Positions 31,140 to 43,903 of a DNA stretch of 64,000 nt are shown piece after piece. Both the position numbers and the translations under genes were made by a program. The DNA is from Mariannaea sp. PMI_226 (Eukaryota; Ascomycota; Sordariomycetes; Hypocreales; Nectriaceae): NCBI GenBank assembly GCA_024336345.1, contig JANFOG010000009.1:1975784-2039783 (forward strand), in the 5' to 3' direction. The notes beneath the pieces were generated by a model. The model made no database searches and was not told where the DNA came from. It saw nothing but the letters and a program-made list of their open reading frames with translations. Within the stretch, counting starts at the first letter, position 1. Each line of letters opens with the position of its first letter.

Positions 31140-32180
31140 ACCCAAGCCTGACTAAAACTAGCCAGATAACAATCATATGCTAGGGTTGGCCACTACCACA
31201 TATCACCACAGTAGGAGAATATCTATATTACTAACTATGCCCACCGAAGGCTTTTACTCCCACAATCACCCCACTAAAGTAATATTCTATTTTCCCTATC
31301 TAGCTTCCCAAGATATTTTATAAGATACCCCTAGCAGGAGGACTATACTTGCCTAGCTTTATCTATTGTGGATTCTATTGGGTGGGGTTACCCCCTATAT
31401 CTCCTAGGAAATCCTTAGAAGCCCTTTTATTAGCAATAGTGGAAACCACCCACCATCTGCTTATAGGCATATCAGGTAGCTATTAGAGCAGGTTCGCTGG
31501 TAATACTTTCATTATATCTACTTGCTAGCAAGACTATAGCCTATAAGTATATATAAATTAATATATAGTGGTTATTATTAAGATAAAGTATAGATAAGGT
31601 ACATTATTTTCATTTTAGTAAGGCCTAAGCTATTGAAATAATATTATAGTTAGGGATGTTCAGTTTGCCCTATGGTAAGAAGAGCTTCTTATAATGGTCT
31701 GATCGGTTCCCAAGGGATAAACCAGGTTGCAATAGGTTTATATTGGCAGAACGGTTGAGGCGTTATACTAAGCAATAGCGGAAGAGTCACTTAGAGTATT
31801 ATATCTAATAATGCACAAATAGATTGTGGTAATTAAATTATATTAAAAGCTAAATAGCTAAGTAGGCTATTTAGGGAATAGATGGGGTTTATATACTAGC
31901 TACTATCTTGGGTTTGCGAAGGTTCGGTATTAAACCTAAACGAACTCTATTAGATTTCTATTCTTAAATTATAATTTAGAATTATAATTTATAGTATTAA
32001 ATTATAAAATAAATTATAATCCGGTTCCTAGATTACGGTTTAGAATTGTGATCTATTGCTAATTGGTAAGAAATTTATGGGGCCATATATATATAATTTA
32101 AGGCTGATTAAAACATAATATAATATCTCCCCTCCGAAGGTCTTATCCTTAAGGCCAATAAGTAGGCCTATTTCAAATTT
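31140..32180. other. AT-rich spacer, no gene seen
   Basis: The left part has moderate composition and may contain a fifth diverged structured unit. From about 31540 on the sequence is RIP-like AT-rich with no usable frame. Confidence 0.4.
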
Positions 32181-32188
32181 CTCATTGG

Positions 32189-32940
32189 TTGGCCCAACTT
32201 AGACTTCTTAACATTCGTGATACTAAGCTAATAATTATGTTAGACTATATTTCCAAGCGCAAGCCTCAATTAATTAAAAAGGTCTCAAAAGAAGACAATA
32301 AGACTGCTAAATATAATTCTCTTTTTGCTTTTGCTAAATTAAATAACAATCCCGCTAATATATTGTGCACATTCTATTTTAAATATAAGAAGAAGTGCAG
32401 AATAGAGAATATTAGTTAGTTAAATAGGTATATTAAGTACATTAAATATAATCGCATTTACAATGGTATTAGGGTGGCTTCCTTATATAGGTCTTTTTTT
32501 TTCCTTATATATATTATTCTTTGCTGACTGTTATAGTAAATAAGTTGGTTAATTAGTAGAAAAAGTTGGAATAAGAAGAGGAGGAGGCTAGTGAGAAGAT
32601 TTTGGTATTATATAAATAGCTGGCAAAGTTATAGAGTTTTTTAGCCATTACTATAAGTTATCTTACTTATATATGAAAAATAAGGAAAAAGGTTAAGGAG
32701 TATGGTTCTGATTTATTTACTTAGGGTATGGCTAAATTAAATAAGGAGGATGGAATCCTTTTTGTTCTTAATTTTAATAAGCAGCATATTTTAAGTGATT
32801 TGCATTATCTAGGTGTTCTAGATAATGTAGATTGATTGTCTTTAGGCTTGGGTTATGATTTTGATAATATTATTTTCTCTTTGGGTTCTGGTATTGTTAG
32901 TGAAAGTTCTTCAAAAGCCATTAGGAGTATGTAAAGTATT
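32189..32940 (+). pseudogene. Degenerate ORF remnant, unrecognised
   Basis: A 76-aa ORF (MAQLRLLNIRDTKLIIMLDY...) is followed in discontinuous frames by Lys/Glu-rich helical text and a short acidic Gly/Ser-rich end near 32860-32930. The order resembles the helical plus acidic tail of small fungal repeat-associated proteins, but too much is lost to assign it. Heavy TA bias shows RIP. Confidence 0.35.
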
Positions 32941-35900
32941 CCGATGGTTCCCATAAATTTTCGTTTTCCTCATATCCTTTCCATTTCACTAGATATTCAA
33001 TTTTACCTTTTTTCTTTCTTATATCAAGTATTTATTCTACTTTATATTCTTCTGGTCTATCGACTTCTACTTTAAATATTTGTTTTTCTATAATAATTAT
33101 ATTTTTATTAATGATTTTGAATAGTGAGATATAAAAGATCGGGTGGATCTTAATTTCTTTAGGTAAGTCAATTTTATAATTATTTTCTAAAATTTTCTTC
33201 TTGATTGGGTATAGTCCAATATATTTATAATTAAGTTTTTAATTTAGTCTTTTAATTATAATGTTTTTTATAATAATAAGGATTATATCTCCTTTTAAGA
33301 AGGTTGATCTTTTTAATCTTTTTTTATTATAGTGCTTTTTATATTGATTTTATATAAAAGAAAGTTCTATGTATAGTTCTTTATGTAGATTTTTGAGTTT
33401 ATTAATTTTAAGTATAGCTACTAGTGTGATGGGTCCCTTTTCCATTGGTATTCTATAGGCATTTAGGGTGAACCTAAAGTTGGCATAAGCTAATATTAAT
33501 TTTGTGCTTTTATTATAGGCAATATTCTAAGTAAGTTATACAATTAACAACTTCTCAACCTAATTATCTTATCTATAATTAATATAGCATCAAAGGTATA
33601 TTTTTAGTATTTAATTTATTCTTTCTATCTATCCATCAACCTATAGTCAATATATTGTGGTGAGCTTATAGTTTAAGCCAATCCTATCCATTAGGCATTA
33701 TTAAAAATTCGAAAAGAATGGTGATTCTTTATCTAAGATAATCTCAATTAGCAGTCTATATATATTAATAATATTTCTTATAAAAATATATAAAAACTAT
33801 TCTACATCTATTGCTTTTTAATATAATATAAAGTATAAGAATTTAGTAAGTCTATTAATAATAATTAGAATGTTATTATAGGCAGTATCTATTGCTAGGT
33901 CTAATAATAGGGGTAGCTTTATAATAAAGTCTATTGTGATTATATCCTATGGTCATGCTGTGATTGGTAGTGGCTGCAATTCTCTGTATGGTTTGTGTCT
34001 TTATGCCTTTATTTTGGTATAAATAATGTATATTTATATAATTTTTTAAATGGTTTTCTTAATTTTGGGAAATATAAATATCATCTTAATTCATTCTAGG
34101 GTTTTTATAATTCTTTAATATCTATGGAGTGGGTATTTATATATTTATCTAATGAGTAGTTCCTTTAGTTCTTTGGGTATTTATTATTTATTTATTTTCT
34201 TATCGTTTGGTAATTATTTATTATACTTCTGGATTTGCTATAGTAGTGGGTTTCCCTGTTCCACTTTGTGTATAGCGATTCCTTCTTTGGGTATTTCTTC
34301 CCTCATTATTGTATTTAGTCATTTGATTATCTTTTTCCAAGTTATTATAATATACTTCTATCTGAGGTGTCCTGCGTTAGTATAGCTTAGAAGTTATTTA
34401 TTGATCTTAGGTTATCCTATATTAAGGTCGGTTCTCCAGCTAATAGTATTTGCTCTATTGTTTTCCATTTTCTTAATATGAATGATAATATAGTTAAATT
34501 TTGCTAGGATTTTTGCATATTATAGTTATTATTTATTGAGTTCTTATGTTATAGCGAAATATATAATATTCTTATAATTTATAAAGACTTTAATTTAGTA
34601 ATGGGTTTTTAATAAATAATATTTAAATTTTTTAAAAATATTAATTATTATAAGAAATTCTTTATTGTAGATAGGGTAGTTAAGCTCTGCTCTATATAAT
34701 TTATATAAGTAGAATGCTATTAAGTATAGCTTACTATTATTATTTTATTGTTCTAATTGTACTCCTAGGGCAAAGTCTAATATATTGGTCTTTAGTTTGA
34801 TAGGTTTTTATAGATTGAACATTTTGAGAATTAGTTTGCTAAATATTAACTATTTGATTTCTTTAAAGGCGGTTTGGGCCTTAGTGGTAAATTTGAATTT
34901 GATGTCTTTTTTAGTTAATTTAGTAAGGGGTATTACTATTTTTCCGAAATTTCTAAGGAACTTCCAATAATAGTTAGCAAATCTTAGGAAGGCTTGTATT
35001 TCTTTAATTATTATTAGTTCTAGCCAATCTTTAATTACTAATATTTTCTTAAGGTTTATTTTTATTTTATTATAGGAGATATAATGTCCTAAGAAGTTTA
35101 TTTTTACTATATAGAAGTGGCTTTTCTTTGGTTTAATTAGAAGCTTTGTGTTTTATAGTACTTATAGTATTTTATAAATATATTCTATATATTCTTCTTT
35201 ATTATTTAAAAAGATTAGGATATTGTTTAGATAGTATATTATAAATATGTTAAGGTATTTATATAATATATTGTTAATTATTTATTAAAATGTAGTTAGC
35301 GCATTAATGAGTCTAAAGGGCATAATAAGATATTTATATAGTCTGAATTTTATTTAAAATATAGTTTTCCATTTATGTCTTTTAGTAATATAAATTAGAT
35401 TATAGGCTCCCTTAAGATTAAGTGTGGTATAATATTTCTTGCCTTGTAATCGATCCTTTAGTTCCTTAATTAGGGGTAATGGTATTTTGTTTTTAATCAT
35501 TATATTATTTAGCCTGCAGTAGTCTATAATTAGTTAGAGCTTGCCGTTCTTTTTGGGAATGAATATAATTGAATATCCTACTATTAACTTTAATATTTTA
35601 ATATATTCTTTTCTTAATATTTCTTTAAGGTATTTTTTAAATGTCTAAAGCTATGCTTTATTGAAATTGTAGATTTTGTGAAATGTGGGTATCATTCTGT
35701 CTTTTAGCCATATTTTATAGTCTTATTGGCTATATTTTGGTAGTCCTATCTTAAGTTCTTTTGCAAAGAGTTGTTTGTAAATCTAGTATTAGGGTGGAAT
35801 GTTCTTAAGTCTTTCTTCTTTTGTATTTAGTATCTTAATTCTTTTCTTAAGGTTTTTGTTCATTTGTGTAAATATTTTCTTAAGGAGTGCAATAATCTTT

Positions 35901-37920
35901 TATATACAATTCTTTAATCCTTTAGTCTATTTATATTATATTTCTTTAGGTATAAATAAGTTTATTATTTCTCTAGCTTGGCTTCCTCTATTTTTGTTAA
36001 TAAGGCCTTAAGATCTTATATCATTCGTTAAGTTATCTTTTTAATTATTGGCTACATTATCTCAAAAGGCTTGTACCTGGCTAGTGCGCTAGTCAATTAG
36101 TGGGTTAAATTGGTCTAGCTATGGATACCTAAGGACAATATTATATCCTCCAAGATCTATAATATTGAATTCTTCACTTTATATTTCTCCTTAAATAATA
36201 ACTTCTAGTTAATCAATCTATTGGTTAATCTATCTATTTTTATAGAAGAGGGCATTTCCTTTTATATTAGATATTTTATAAGGATATTCCTTATCCTTTT
36301 ATAATAATATTAGGTTATTAACCATTTGTGGGCTAATGGCATTTATATCTACTCCACTATTTATTAATGTAGTTAACCATTTTCCCTTAATTTATATTTA
36401 TAGTATTATTTTGCATTGTATTTATAGTATATTAGACTGTTTTATATTCCTTAGAGCCTTCTGTTGACTTTTCTAAATCTGCTCTGGCCACTCCTATTGC
36501 TTTTCTATAGGGGGCGATCCTTATTTTTTAATTCCTTTTTGATGGCTTGGATTTTCCTAACCAATATGCTTACTGAGGTGGTGGCTTCTTAGAACCTTTT
36601 TTTTACAAGCTTTTATACTTTGTGGTCTCTTCTAGTGTATTATAATACAATCTTTCCTTTAAAGTGGTATCTACATTCTTTATATAAGCAATCTTCTGGG
36701 CTAGTCTTATTTCTACATTCTTCGGGGTATGTATATTCTAATTGTTTAAGCTAGACTATATTGATATTAAAATATTGTTTGTTGATTTTATAGTCTTTAA
36801 GCTTTTGGTAAAGGTATGGGTCTCTGTGTGTAGTGTCTTTTGGTATTTAAATAGGGAATGCATTATTGAGGACCTTTTCCTCTATATATATTGTGTAATT
36901 ATGGTATATATATAATGCTTATAAGATAGAATGATGTTTTTTATTATTAATTCTTATCTTTCTATTATTATCCTTCTTCTATTTAGGAGTTTTATTATCT
37001 TTTGCCACTTTATAATATAAAATAGTATAAATATAAATTCTATTATATCTTCCTTCTGGCCCTAGGCTTAGTTAGGTTATGGTAAGTTCTCTTGCGAGCT
37101 ATTCTTATTTATTATTAGATTTACTTAATTAAATGCTTTCTTTTCTTTTAACTTTAGATAATATAAATATGATTTCCCAAATTGTGTTTTCTTCTTCTCC
37201 TAAATATGTATCTTATTTTATATTAATTGTGCTAAAAGTGTTATATCTTTTTATAGTGGTAGTGGTTTATTTATCCCATTTGGATTATTATGAGGGACCT
37301 TCATTTATAAAGTCTTCTAGATATATATCTTCCTATTGGATTAATAACCTTAAGTAGCAAGCTTATATTGCTTTATTTAATATAAGATAGGGTATTTATT
37401 AGAGTCCTTAATATATAATATTATATTTTTTGATTTTTATTATAAGTATGTTATCTACATCATTTAGGTTGGTATTTAATATATATTATTTTTCTTTATG
37501 CATTATTGCTAGTTTCTTATTATTATATCCTAAGTTCTAGTACTTTTTGGGTAGTGGGACTAAAGTCTATTTAATTCTATTTATAACTCCTATATACTTA
37601 TTTTATATTGGTTTTTTCTTTTCTTCTGGTTTGTATTTCCTTGTGTTAGGTTTATATATTAATGGGTATATATCTTCATATACTATATTATATCCTAAGC
37701 ATATTATCACTAAAATTTGGTTATTTTTGGTAAGGCAGACTAATTTATAGTTTTTTGGTATTAGTTTCCATCCTATAGGGGGTTCCCTAAAGGTTTATTC
37801 TTTTGCTAAGGTTTTCAATAGATATAATTTATAGTCCATTCCTCTTTTTTGGAATGCTTTATGCATTTCCTTGAGATTTCCTATAAGTATGTGATTCCAT
37901 ACGAAAATGTTGCCTATTTT
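32941..37920 (-). mobile_element. Ty3/gypsy retrotransposon, heavily RIP-mutated
   Basis: Reverse-strand translation shows gypsy pol order. The reverse transcriptase region at about 34800-35400 contains MPFRLINALTTF (normally MPFGLTNAPATFQ) and, about 40 residues on, the catalytic box as YLNN (35222-35233) instead of YxDD. It is followed by the NKEEYIEYIY...KPKKSHFY...FLGHYIS segment typical of fungal gypsy. The polymerase end lies leftwards. Both catalytic Asp codons have become Asn, consistent with G-to-A RIP. Stops are dense throughout. LTRs could not be recognised, so the limits are approximate. The element is inactive. Confidence 0.75.
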
Positions 37921-38030
37921 GGTAGGTCATTGCTACTAGATTTGGCGGCTTCTCCACATTACCTAGCCCCACACTGTAAGGCATCTTTGCATAAAGCCAA
38001 CCTTCCCGTTTCCTAAAACAGATTCAATAC

Positions 38031-38138
38031 TCACCGCCTTCCTAATTAAAACTTCTCCTCCTTCACCGCCTACCTAATTAGAGACATCCCTCTCTCACCG
38101 CCTACCCTATTAATAAGACCCAACCGCCTACCTCTTTA
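38031..38138 (+). repeat. Four 18-bp iterons upstream of the recombinase gene
   Basis: Four copies of TCACCGCCTACCTAATTA-like words start at 38031, 38063, 38095 and 38121 (spacing 32, 32 and 26 bp, about three helical turns). They lie ~740 bp before the DUF3435 coding start. Two more copies in the same orientation occur at 43429 and 43470. Possible recombinase binding sites, by analogy with other tyrosine recombinase systems. Confidence 0.6.
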
Positions 38139-38873
38139 GTAAAGGTCCTATATGATATCTTCTTTACCTCATTGCTTGTCCCAATCCTCGTCCCCAATTG
38201 TTACCCCTATTTATATTATATAATAGTGCAATCCAGATAAGGCATTGAGTGCCTAATGGGCAGAGTTACAGACCCATCGTTAGTTTTATTTGTCCCATTA
38301 AACCCCATTACGTGGAGTCTTACATACAGTTGGAGCATGGACACTCTTTCCACAATGGTTTGCAATTTAAGCGGAAGGGTCCATACAGTGTGAAAAGATA
38401 GTGCCTGTAAACGGTGTACCTCTAAGCACCAGCCTAGCGACACCCAGAACGGATGAACAGGTTGAGCAGAAGATGTAACTTGGCAAGTCGGGCAAGGTAT
38501 CGGGGTCGATAAGTCACACTGTCCACATAGGCATGGTTTGCTACGGAGCGGGCTAATCCGTATACTTACCAATGTCAAAAAGTACCATTCAACACCAGCC
38601 AGCTATGGACGGGTCAATAAGTAGAGCCAAATACGTAAATACTTCTACTCTGGCTCATCCTTGTGGATAACCCTAGGGGTCATCCAATGACCCTTCAATC
38701 CCTCGGCTGACCCCTACGCCGTAACCCCGAACCATTCTTTCCCGGCTAGACCTTTAACTCTTCCTATTTTACTCCCCTTTGTCCTGCGCTTCTCTCTCTC
38801 AAATTCCCTCTCAAATCTCTCAATTGTATCCATGGCCTGTTATGCTTGGTGACCAGCATACTGAACTATCATT
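38139..38873. other. Leader region of the DUF3435 gene
   Basis: This stretch is not RIP-affected, in contrast to the gypsy relic to its left. The 120-aa minus-strand ORF at 38216-38578 shows no family features. The last 100 bp are CT-rich (CTTCTCTCTCTCAAATTCCC), as in fungal promoters and 5' leaders. Confidence 0.4.
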
Positions 38874-41471
38874 ATGGCTCGAATCTCCAACCTCCCTAGA
38901 CGGGCTATGCAGCGACGCAAGATACCTCGAAACAGAGCTTCGGCCGGAAATCATTCACAATCCGTCCAGAAACCATGCAGTCAAGCCCAAGTTGGACAGA
39001 ACCGTGCAGACACAACACACAATGACGCCCAGGACTCGGTGTCCGAGTACTCGGATGGCAGTGAGCCTGAGTCTGAGGATGATCATAGTGATTCCATTCG
39101 GAAACCCTCACAGAATGCCCGTCCAGGCTCTAAAAAGGACCAGAGGAATTCACTTATGTCAGTTGATGGATCCAATGAAGCCTCAGACTCCGAGCTCGAC
39201 TCCGGTTCTAGTTCAGACTCGGATTTGGACTCTGGATATGCCAGTGCTGAAGAAGATCCGAACGAAGTAGCCGAATACTACAACAGGTTGATTGATCACT
39301 ATGAAGCAGAGGGACCAACAATGGCCAACCATGACGAAAATACGAAGAAAATGACCTACCCGGAAGAAAAAAGATGGAACAAGTATGCTGCTCCCCTTGA
39401 CCGCTAGGAGAATCTGGACTGACTCTAAATTGTGAGACAGGTTTTGCAAGGCAACTAAACGCGACCCCATTGAGTTGCTAAAGGCATGCAAGGTATGTAT
39501 TTTCAAAGCCTACTTACATTGGAGAGTAAAACACTTCAGAATCAAGAAAGAATCTTCTATCATGACCTACTGGAATGTTATCAGTATAGTATATGCCATG
39601 AAGATAGCGCGATGGATGGATGGTGGCGTACTTTATGATATTAGTAATGTTAGTTTCTATCTATTATTATAGTACTCTTATAAACTAATCAGTATTGCTA
39701 GTGGATTTACGCTAAACTTATGCCTAAATTTGATTTAAATATATCTAAAAAGGAGAAGTCTGGACTTTTTATTGAGGACTTGGACTTGATTCTTCACCAT
39801 CATTATATTTATGATGATCATGTATATATTCATGAAAGACTTTATGTACAGCTCGTGTTGATTCTAATTATTGCTGGTGCTACTACCACTCGACCTGATG
39901 CACTCATTGGCAATGTGCTATATAAGCATATCGAATTTCAGCTTTTTCCTCCAGGCCCTGGGGGAAATCGGTCTCGTCTGGGCTTGGTGGTGAATCTAGT
40001 GAAGGTCAAGAAGTCAGCGGGAGTATCCGAGAAGAAGATTTTCGGCTTTCATGAAGAAGACACCCTTCTGCATGATCCTATACTCCACATGCTATCTTTG
40101 GTGTTTGCCGATGGGGCATTTCTCAATGACTTTTCCAGTCCTGAACGAATCTATGAGATGGTTGTCCCGACGCACATGGACCGGGTGAAAATACCATGGA
40201 AAGAGGAATGGCGAGGACGACCAATTTTCCGCGATGTCGATGGCTTGAAAGTGTCGCTTGAGAAGGCTCTAAAGTATTGTAAGACAAGGGGGGATTTGAT
40301 ACGCCTTGGTCGAGCCTTGGGCTATGCTAAGAGGCTCGAGTTCTATGATATTCGCCGTGGGTCTGGTAAAAAGCTACATGGTAAGGGGGGAACTTTATTA
40401 CCATCTGAACGCTACTAACGGTTTACAGAAAAGCTCACCCCTGAGGAACGGAACAAGGCTATGGGCCACCGGCTAGAAGACTCATCTACTTATGTGCGAT
40501 ATTACATGACCGATTTCATTGGTGCAGATATACAAGCCATTACATTCGGCAGCGACCCACAGACTGATTTCGTCAATTTGATAAGCCGGCTTGTGCGTCA
40601 TGGGAATGCTCCAATAAAATTAACTGAAGATCAAAAAGATGAGATTGCCAATAATCCCAGATTAGTCAAGTATCTGCGAAAACGATCCCAAGCCATGGCG
40701 AGATTCAAGAAGCAAGGTTATCCAACCTATATAGCTGCAAAAAAGGCTAGTGTTGCTAAGCAGTATGAGAAATACCGGAAGAGAGTTGAGAGCTTGAGGA
40801 AGATGCTATTAACGAAATGTCTTGAACGCGCTATCTTGGAGTTTCACAAAACAATACACACTAAGGAAATCGACTAGCAGTTATAAGATATCAAGCCATC
40901 CGAACTACTGGCACCCTCGACAATCCAATATAAGCTTAAGGAAAGAGCTAAAGTGGCACGCTTATTCTCTCGAGCCGCTAATGTAAGCAACAGAGAGGAG
41001 CTTTTCGAGCTTCGGATGAAACTCATCCCGGCACTTACACGGCTCTGCAAGCGTCGGGAAAGTCCACGTCGCCTACAGAACCCACGCAAGTCCGTGAAAG
41101 CTGATTCACAGACCTCAACGTTATTCATCAATGAACAGCCCCATACTTCTTCTCAGCTGGAGGTAAAAGTGAAACATAATATTCCCATAGGTGCGACCGT
41201 TCCAAAAACACTACGCTTACAGGGAGCATTACGGACATGTCCCTTTTGCAGATGGCGAGATTCAGAAGTCAGCGAGGAGCAGCAGCAAAGGAAATGGCGA
41301 ATCGATAGTCTGGCAAGACATATTCATTCCCAGCATTTTCCGAAGATCGAAATGCCGTTTAATTGCCCCTACGGCGATTGTCAGGCAGTTCTCGGAACTA
41401 ACGAACACTTTGCCAACCATGCAGCTCGCGAGCATGGAGATCATTATCCGGTATCAATTATTCTAAAGTAA
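38874..41471 (+). pseudogene. DUF3435 tyrosine recombinase (Starship captain family), broken
   Basis: The N-terminal 177 codons (38874-39407) are basic and then Ser/Asp-rich. A frameshift and a TGA interrupt before 39440-39648, which encodes the helical arm domain (LHWRVKHFRIKKESSIMTYW). An intron (39649-39701) leads to WIYAKLMPKFDLNISKKEKSG and the catalytic domain, with the box I Arg in GATTTRPDAL. A second intron (40381-40428, CTAAC branch) follows FYDIRRGSGKKL and leads to LTPEERNKAMGHR and the Tyr region SSTYVRYYM. TAG and TAA stops at 40875-40883 precede a C-terminal part with two C2H2-like fingers (CPFCRWRD...H...H and CPYGDCQ...H...H), ending at 41471. DUF3435 proteins are site-specific recombinases that mobilise giant fungal Starship elements. 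Catalytic residues are kept, but at least four lesions make this copy inactive as read. Confidence 0.85.
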
Positions 41472-41830
41472 AGTAGGAAATTGCAGAAGAAAAAAACACA
41501 CCAAAGAACACATTTACTGTATTGCTCAAATAAGTTGAGCTTAGTGCCTAGCTAAGAACCACGCACGGCAGCTGTCATGAGCCATGAAGAGAGGGCCAGC
41601 AGTTTGAAACGTTGGTTGGCATGTACAGGATGGAATTGAATCGGGATATTTAGTAAGGTGACTAATTCAGCTATCTTTGTAACATAGACGGTTCCCGGTG
41701 CAATGTTTAGACACAAGGATGTATTACACTGCCACCCTGTGAGTATATAATGCCTAGGCTGGCTCCCTCTGAGATTCGAGTTTTCTTTCCTCTTCATCTT
41801 CATCTTCCTTTCTATCCTCTTCTGCTGAGA

Positions 41831-42265
41831 ATGTTCCCTTCTGCCGCGATGGAACAGATGATCTTTGCCGGGCATCACGACCCTTCTCAACCTCTAGCAC
41901 AGTCAGGTCAAGCACATCCAACCCCGCTAGCGATCAGGCCCGCGAGTCGGACAAAGAACAGGCCGCGTCGTGAGATAACACCCACCTGGAAAGTCAAAGA
42001 GGCAGGGTCGTGGGGTGCGGTGCTCGTTGGGGCAGCGCAGTCAAAGCATAAAGCGAGAAAGAAGAAGAAGTATGCACAAAGTGAGTTCACTATGGGAATT
42101 TGATGTTTAGTAGCTAACTATATTTAATTAGGGTGGCTAAAGCGTCATTTGGTTAAGAGCACGAAAGATAAAGCGCAAACACATAATAGATTCTTAGATG
42201 CTACGAGGGAGTTTGTGGGCTTCCCCTCAGTAAAAGAGCTTTTTACTTTTGGTCCAAATGATTGA
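41831..42265 (+). CDS. Small basic hypothetical protein, two exons
   Basis: Exon 1 is 41831-42080 and exon 2 42132-42265, joined across a 51-bp GTGAGT...TTAG intron to give 127 aa. The first half is Pro/Gln-rich (MFPSAAMEQMIFAGHHDPSQ); the second half is strongly basic (SKHKARKKKKYAQRWLKRHL) and ends KELFTFGPND. The stop is TGA followed in frame by KELYQALDS and another stop, so TGA may be a RIP-altered TGG and the intact protein about 10 residues longer. It lies just after the recombinase gene in the same orientation, so it may be part of the same element. I know no family; DNA or RNA binding is possible from charge only. Confidence 0.45.
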
Positions 42266-42657
42266 AAGGAGCTATACCAGGCGTTGGACAGTTAGACTGC
42301 ATTAATTTTGTTGTTTTTTCCCCTGAATGATTTGATCAGCGGCTAAGTTCTACAATGGATTTAATGACCTGGCCGTGAACGTGTTGCAACTAATCTTGGA
42401 TAACCTGCAGCTCTAATAGTTGGATAGCAAGACGGCGCTCAGACTTTTGCCTTCTTAGTCAGTGGAAGATTTTTAATGGTTATCGACCTGCTCTCTTTCC
42501 AAGATGGTTAATTAACTGTTTCCTTGCGTGGGCCCGTTGCTCTACGAAGAAGCTGGTCTACAGTTTGTGTATCCCAGATAGGATAGTCAGATTCAGTACC
42601 ATAATATCCACAATATCCATAATACAAAGAAGCTACAAAGTGGGCTACAAATGGACT

Positions 42658-42981
42658 ATGACCGAAGTAACATCCTATAAATCATCCCCAATGCCTTTAG
42701 TAACGGCCTACTACAAACAATTATCCGAAATTATGGAATCTATCACAAGGAAGCATAATAGAACCAATAAAAACTTCTCGAGGGCTATACAGCACCTTAT
42801 GAAAAGATACAACCAAATGAGTCGTCATTACGGTACAGATATATACATTCAAGCGCGCCGAAATCATCAGCACTATAACTTCATCTCAACCAGCAATCCA
42901 TCATTCCCACTTGCAACCGATGCACTTGTAAGTTTGCTATTCCAAAGGGATTTCTTCTCTCTAACCGTAGGATTAGGATAA
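42658..42981 (+). CDS. MADS-box-like small ORF
   Basis: The frame opens at ATG 42658 (107 aa; an upstream TTG is less likely). Residues ~35-75, NRTNKNFSRAIQHLMKRYNQ MSRHYGTDIYIQARRNHQHY NF, align with the MADS domain pattern N-R-x5-S-R-x3-L-x-K-R, ending in the D-hydrophobic...R-x4-YxF strand. The key KKAxEL helix residues are poorly conserved. A GTAAGT donor lies at 42930 directly after ATDAL, so a second exon probably replaces the last 17 codons. The fit suggests a diverged member of the small fungal MADS-like proteins common in repeat-rich DNA. Function unknown. Confidence 0.45.
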   Translation: MTEVTSYKSSPMPLVTAYYKQLSEIMESITRKHNRTNKNFSRAIQHLMKRYNQMSRHYGTDIYIQARRNHQHYNFISTSNPSFPLATDALVSLLFQRDFFSLTVGLG

Positions 42982-43428
42982 AGTGTATCCAGTCCCTATT
43001 AGGAAAAATCAGGATAGTTTTCAGTAGAAAGTGAGCATTACGTGTTTGCAAATGACTTTGCATTAGGGAGAGATAGCCTCTAGGTTGAAGCTGAACGAGG
43101 TGGAGATATTTATGTTACCTGATACTTAACTCGATATCAATTTTAAGTTCAATCTCAACTTTCCTCATGTACTTGATATGCTGCTAGTGACATCTCGAGC
43201 ATGAAAAGATCTACTAGGCTTCCCAGTGCAGTAATATGGCTATGAAGTATCTAGGTCTAGTTAAAGAGATCTATACTTTTAGAAGGCAGCAGTATGGGTT
43301 GATAATGCAAATATACGTAATATGCCCTTAGAGACTTGATTGCAACCCAAGATCTACCGTATAAGTCAAGGACTTTGACACACATTACATTATGCAAACT
43401 TTATGAATATCCAGTACCTACGCAACTC

Positions 43429-43487
43429 TCACCGCCTACTCGAAAAACCACCGTTTCACTTTGGCCAGCTCACCGCTTGCCTAATTT
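43429..43487 (+). repeat. Two further iterons of the 38-kb family
   Basis: TCACCGCCTACT at 43429 and TCACCGCTTGCCTAATTT at 43470 repeat the 18-bp word found four times at 38031-38138, in the same orientation. Together they bracket the recombinase, basic-protein and MADS-like ORFs. Confidence 0.5.
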
Positions 43488-43903
43488 GTATCGTAATATA
43501 AACGGTGATTATTATGATCCGTCAACCGTTAGAGATAACACGCTTTGACCAATTCTGGACACCGCTGGTTTAACCACAAACGGGTTTAAAGGCTAGCTGT
43601 TTTGGACCATAGCCCGTTTTGGGCTGCAACTGGCTTCGACACGGCCATATTTGGGCCTGGCCTGACGGCTATATGAGCTTATTGTTTTATTTGGTAGCAT
43701 CCATAAATACAGTACCTATGACAATCTGCACCATTTTTTCAAAGTCAAGACGTTGCCTTCTACGCTATCTTGTTGTCATCTCACCCTGATCATCATCTCG
43801 CTATAGGAAGCGACGAATACTATCTTTTGAAACCTAGACACTGAATGGCTGGTCAAAAATCAACGCGACCACCTGCTGGTGTGAATTACACAAGTAATGA
43901 CGA

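Noticed and set aside
38216..38578. 120-aa minus-strand ORF with several Cys
   Set aside because: Cys spacing fits no zinc motif, and the region is better explained as the leader of the recombinase gene.
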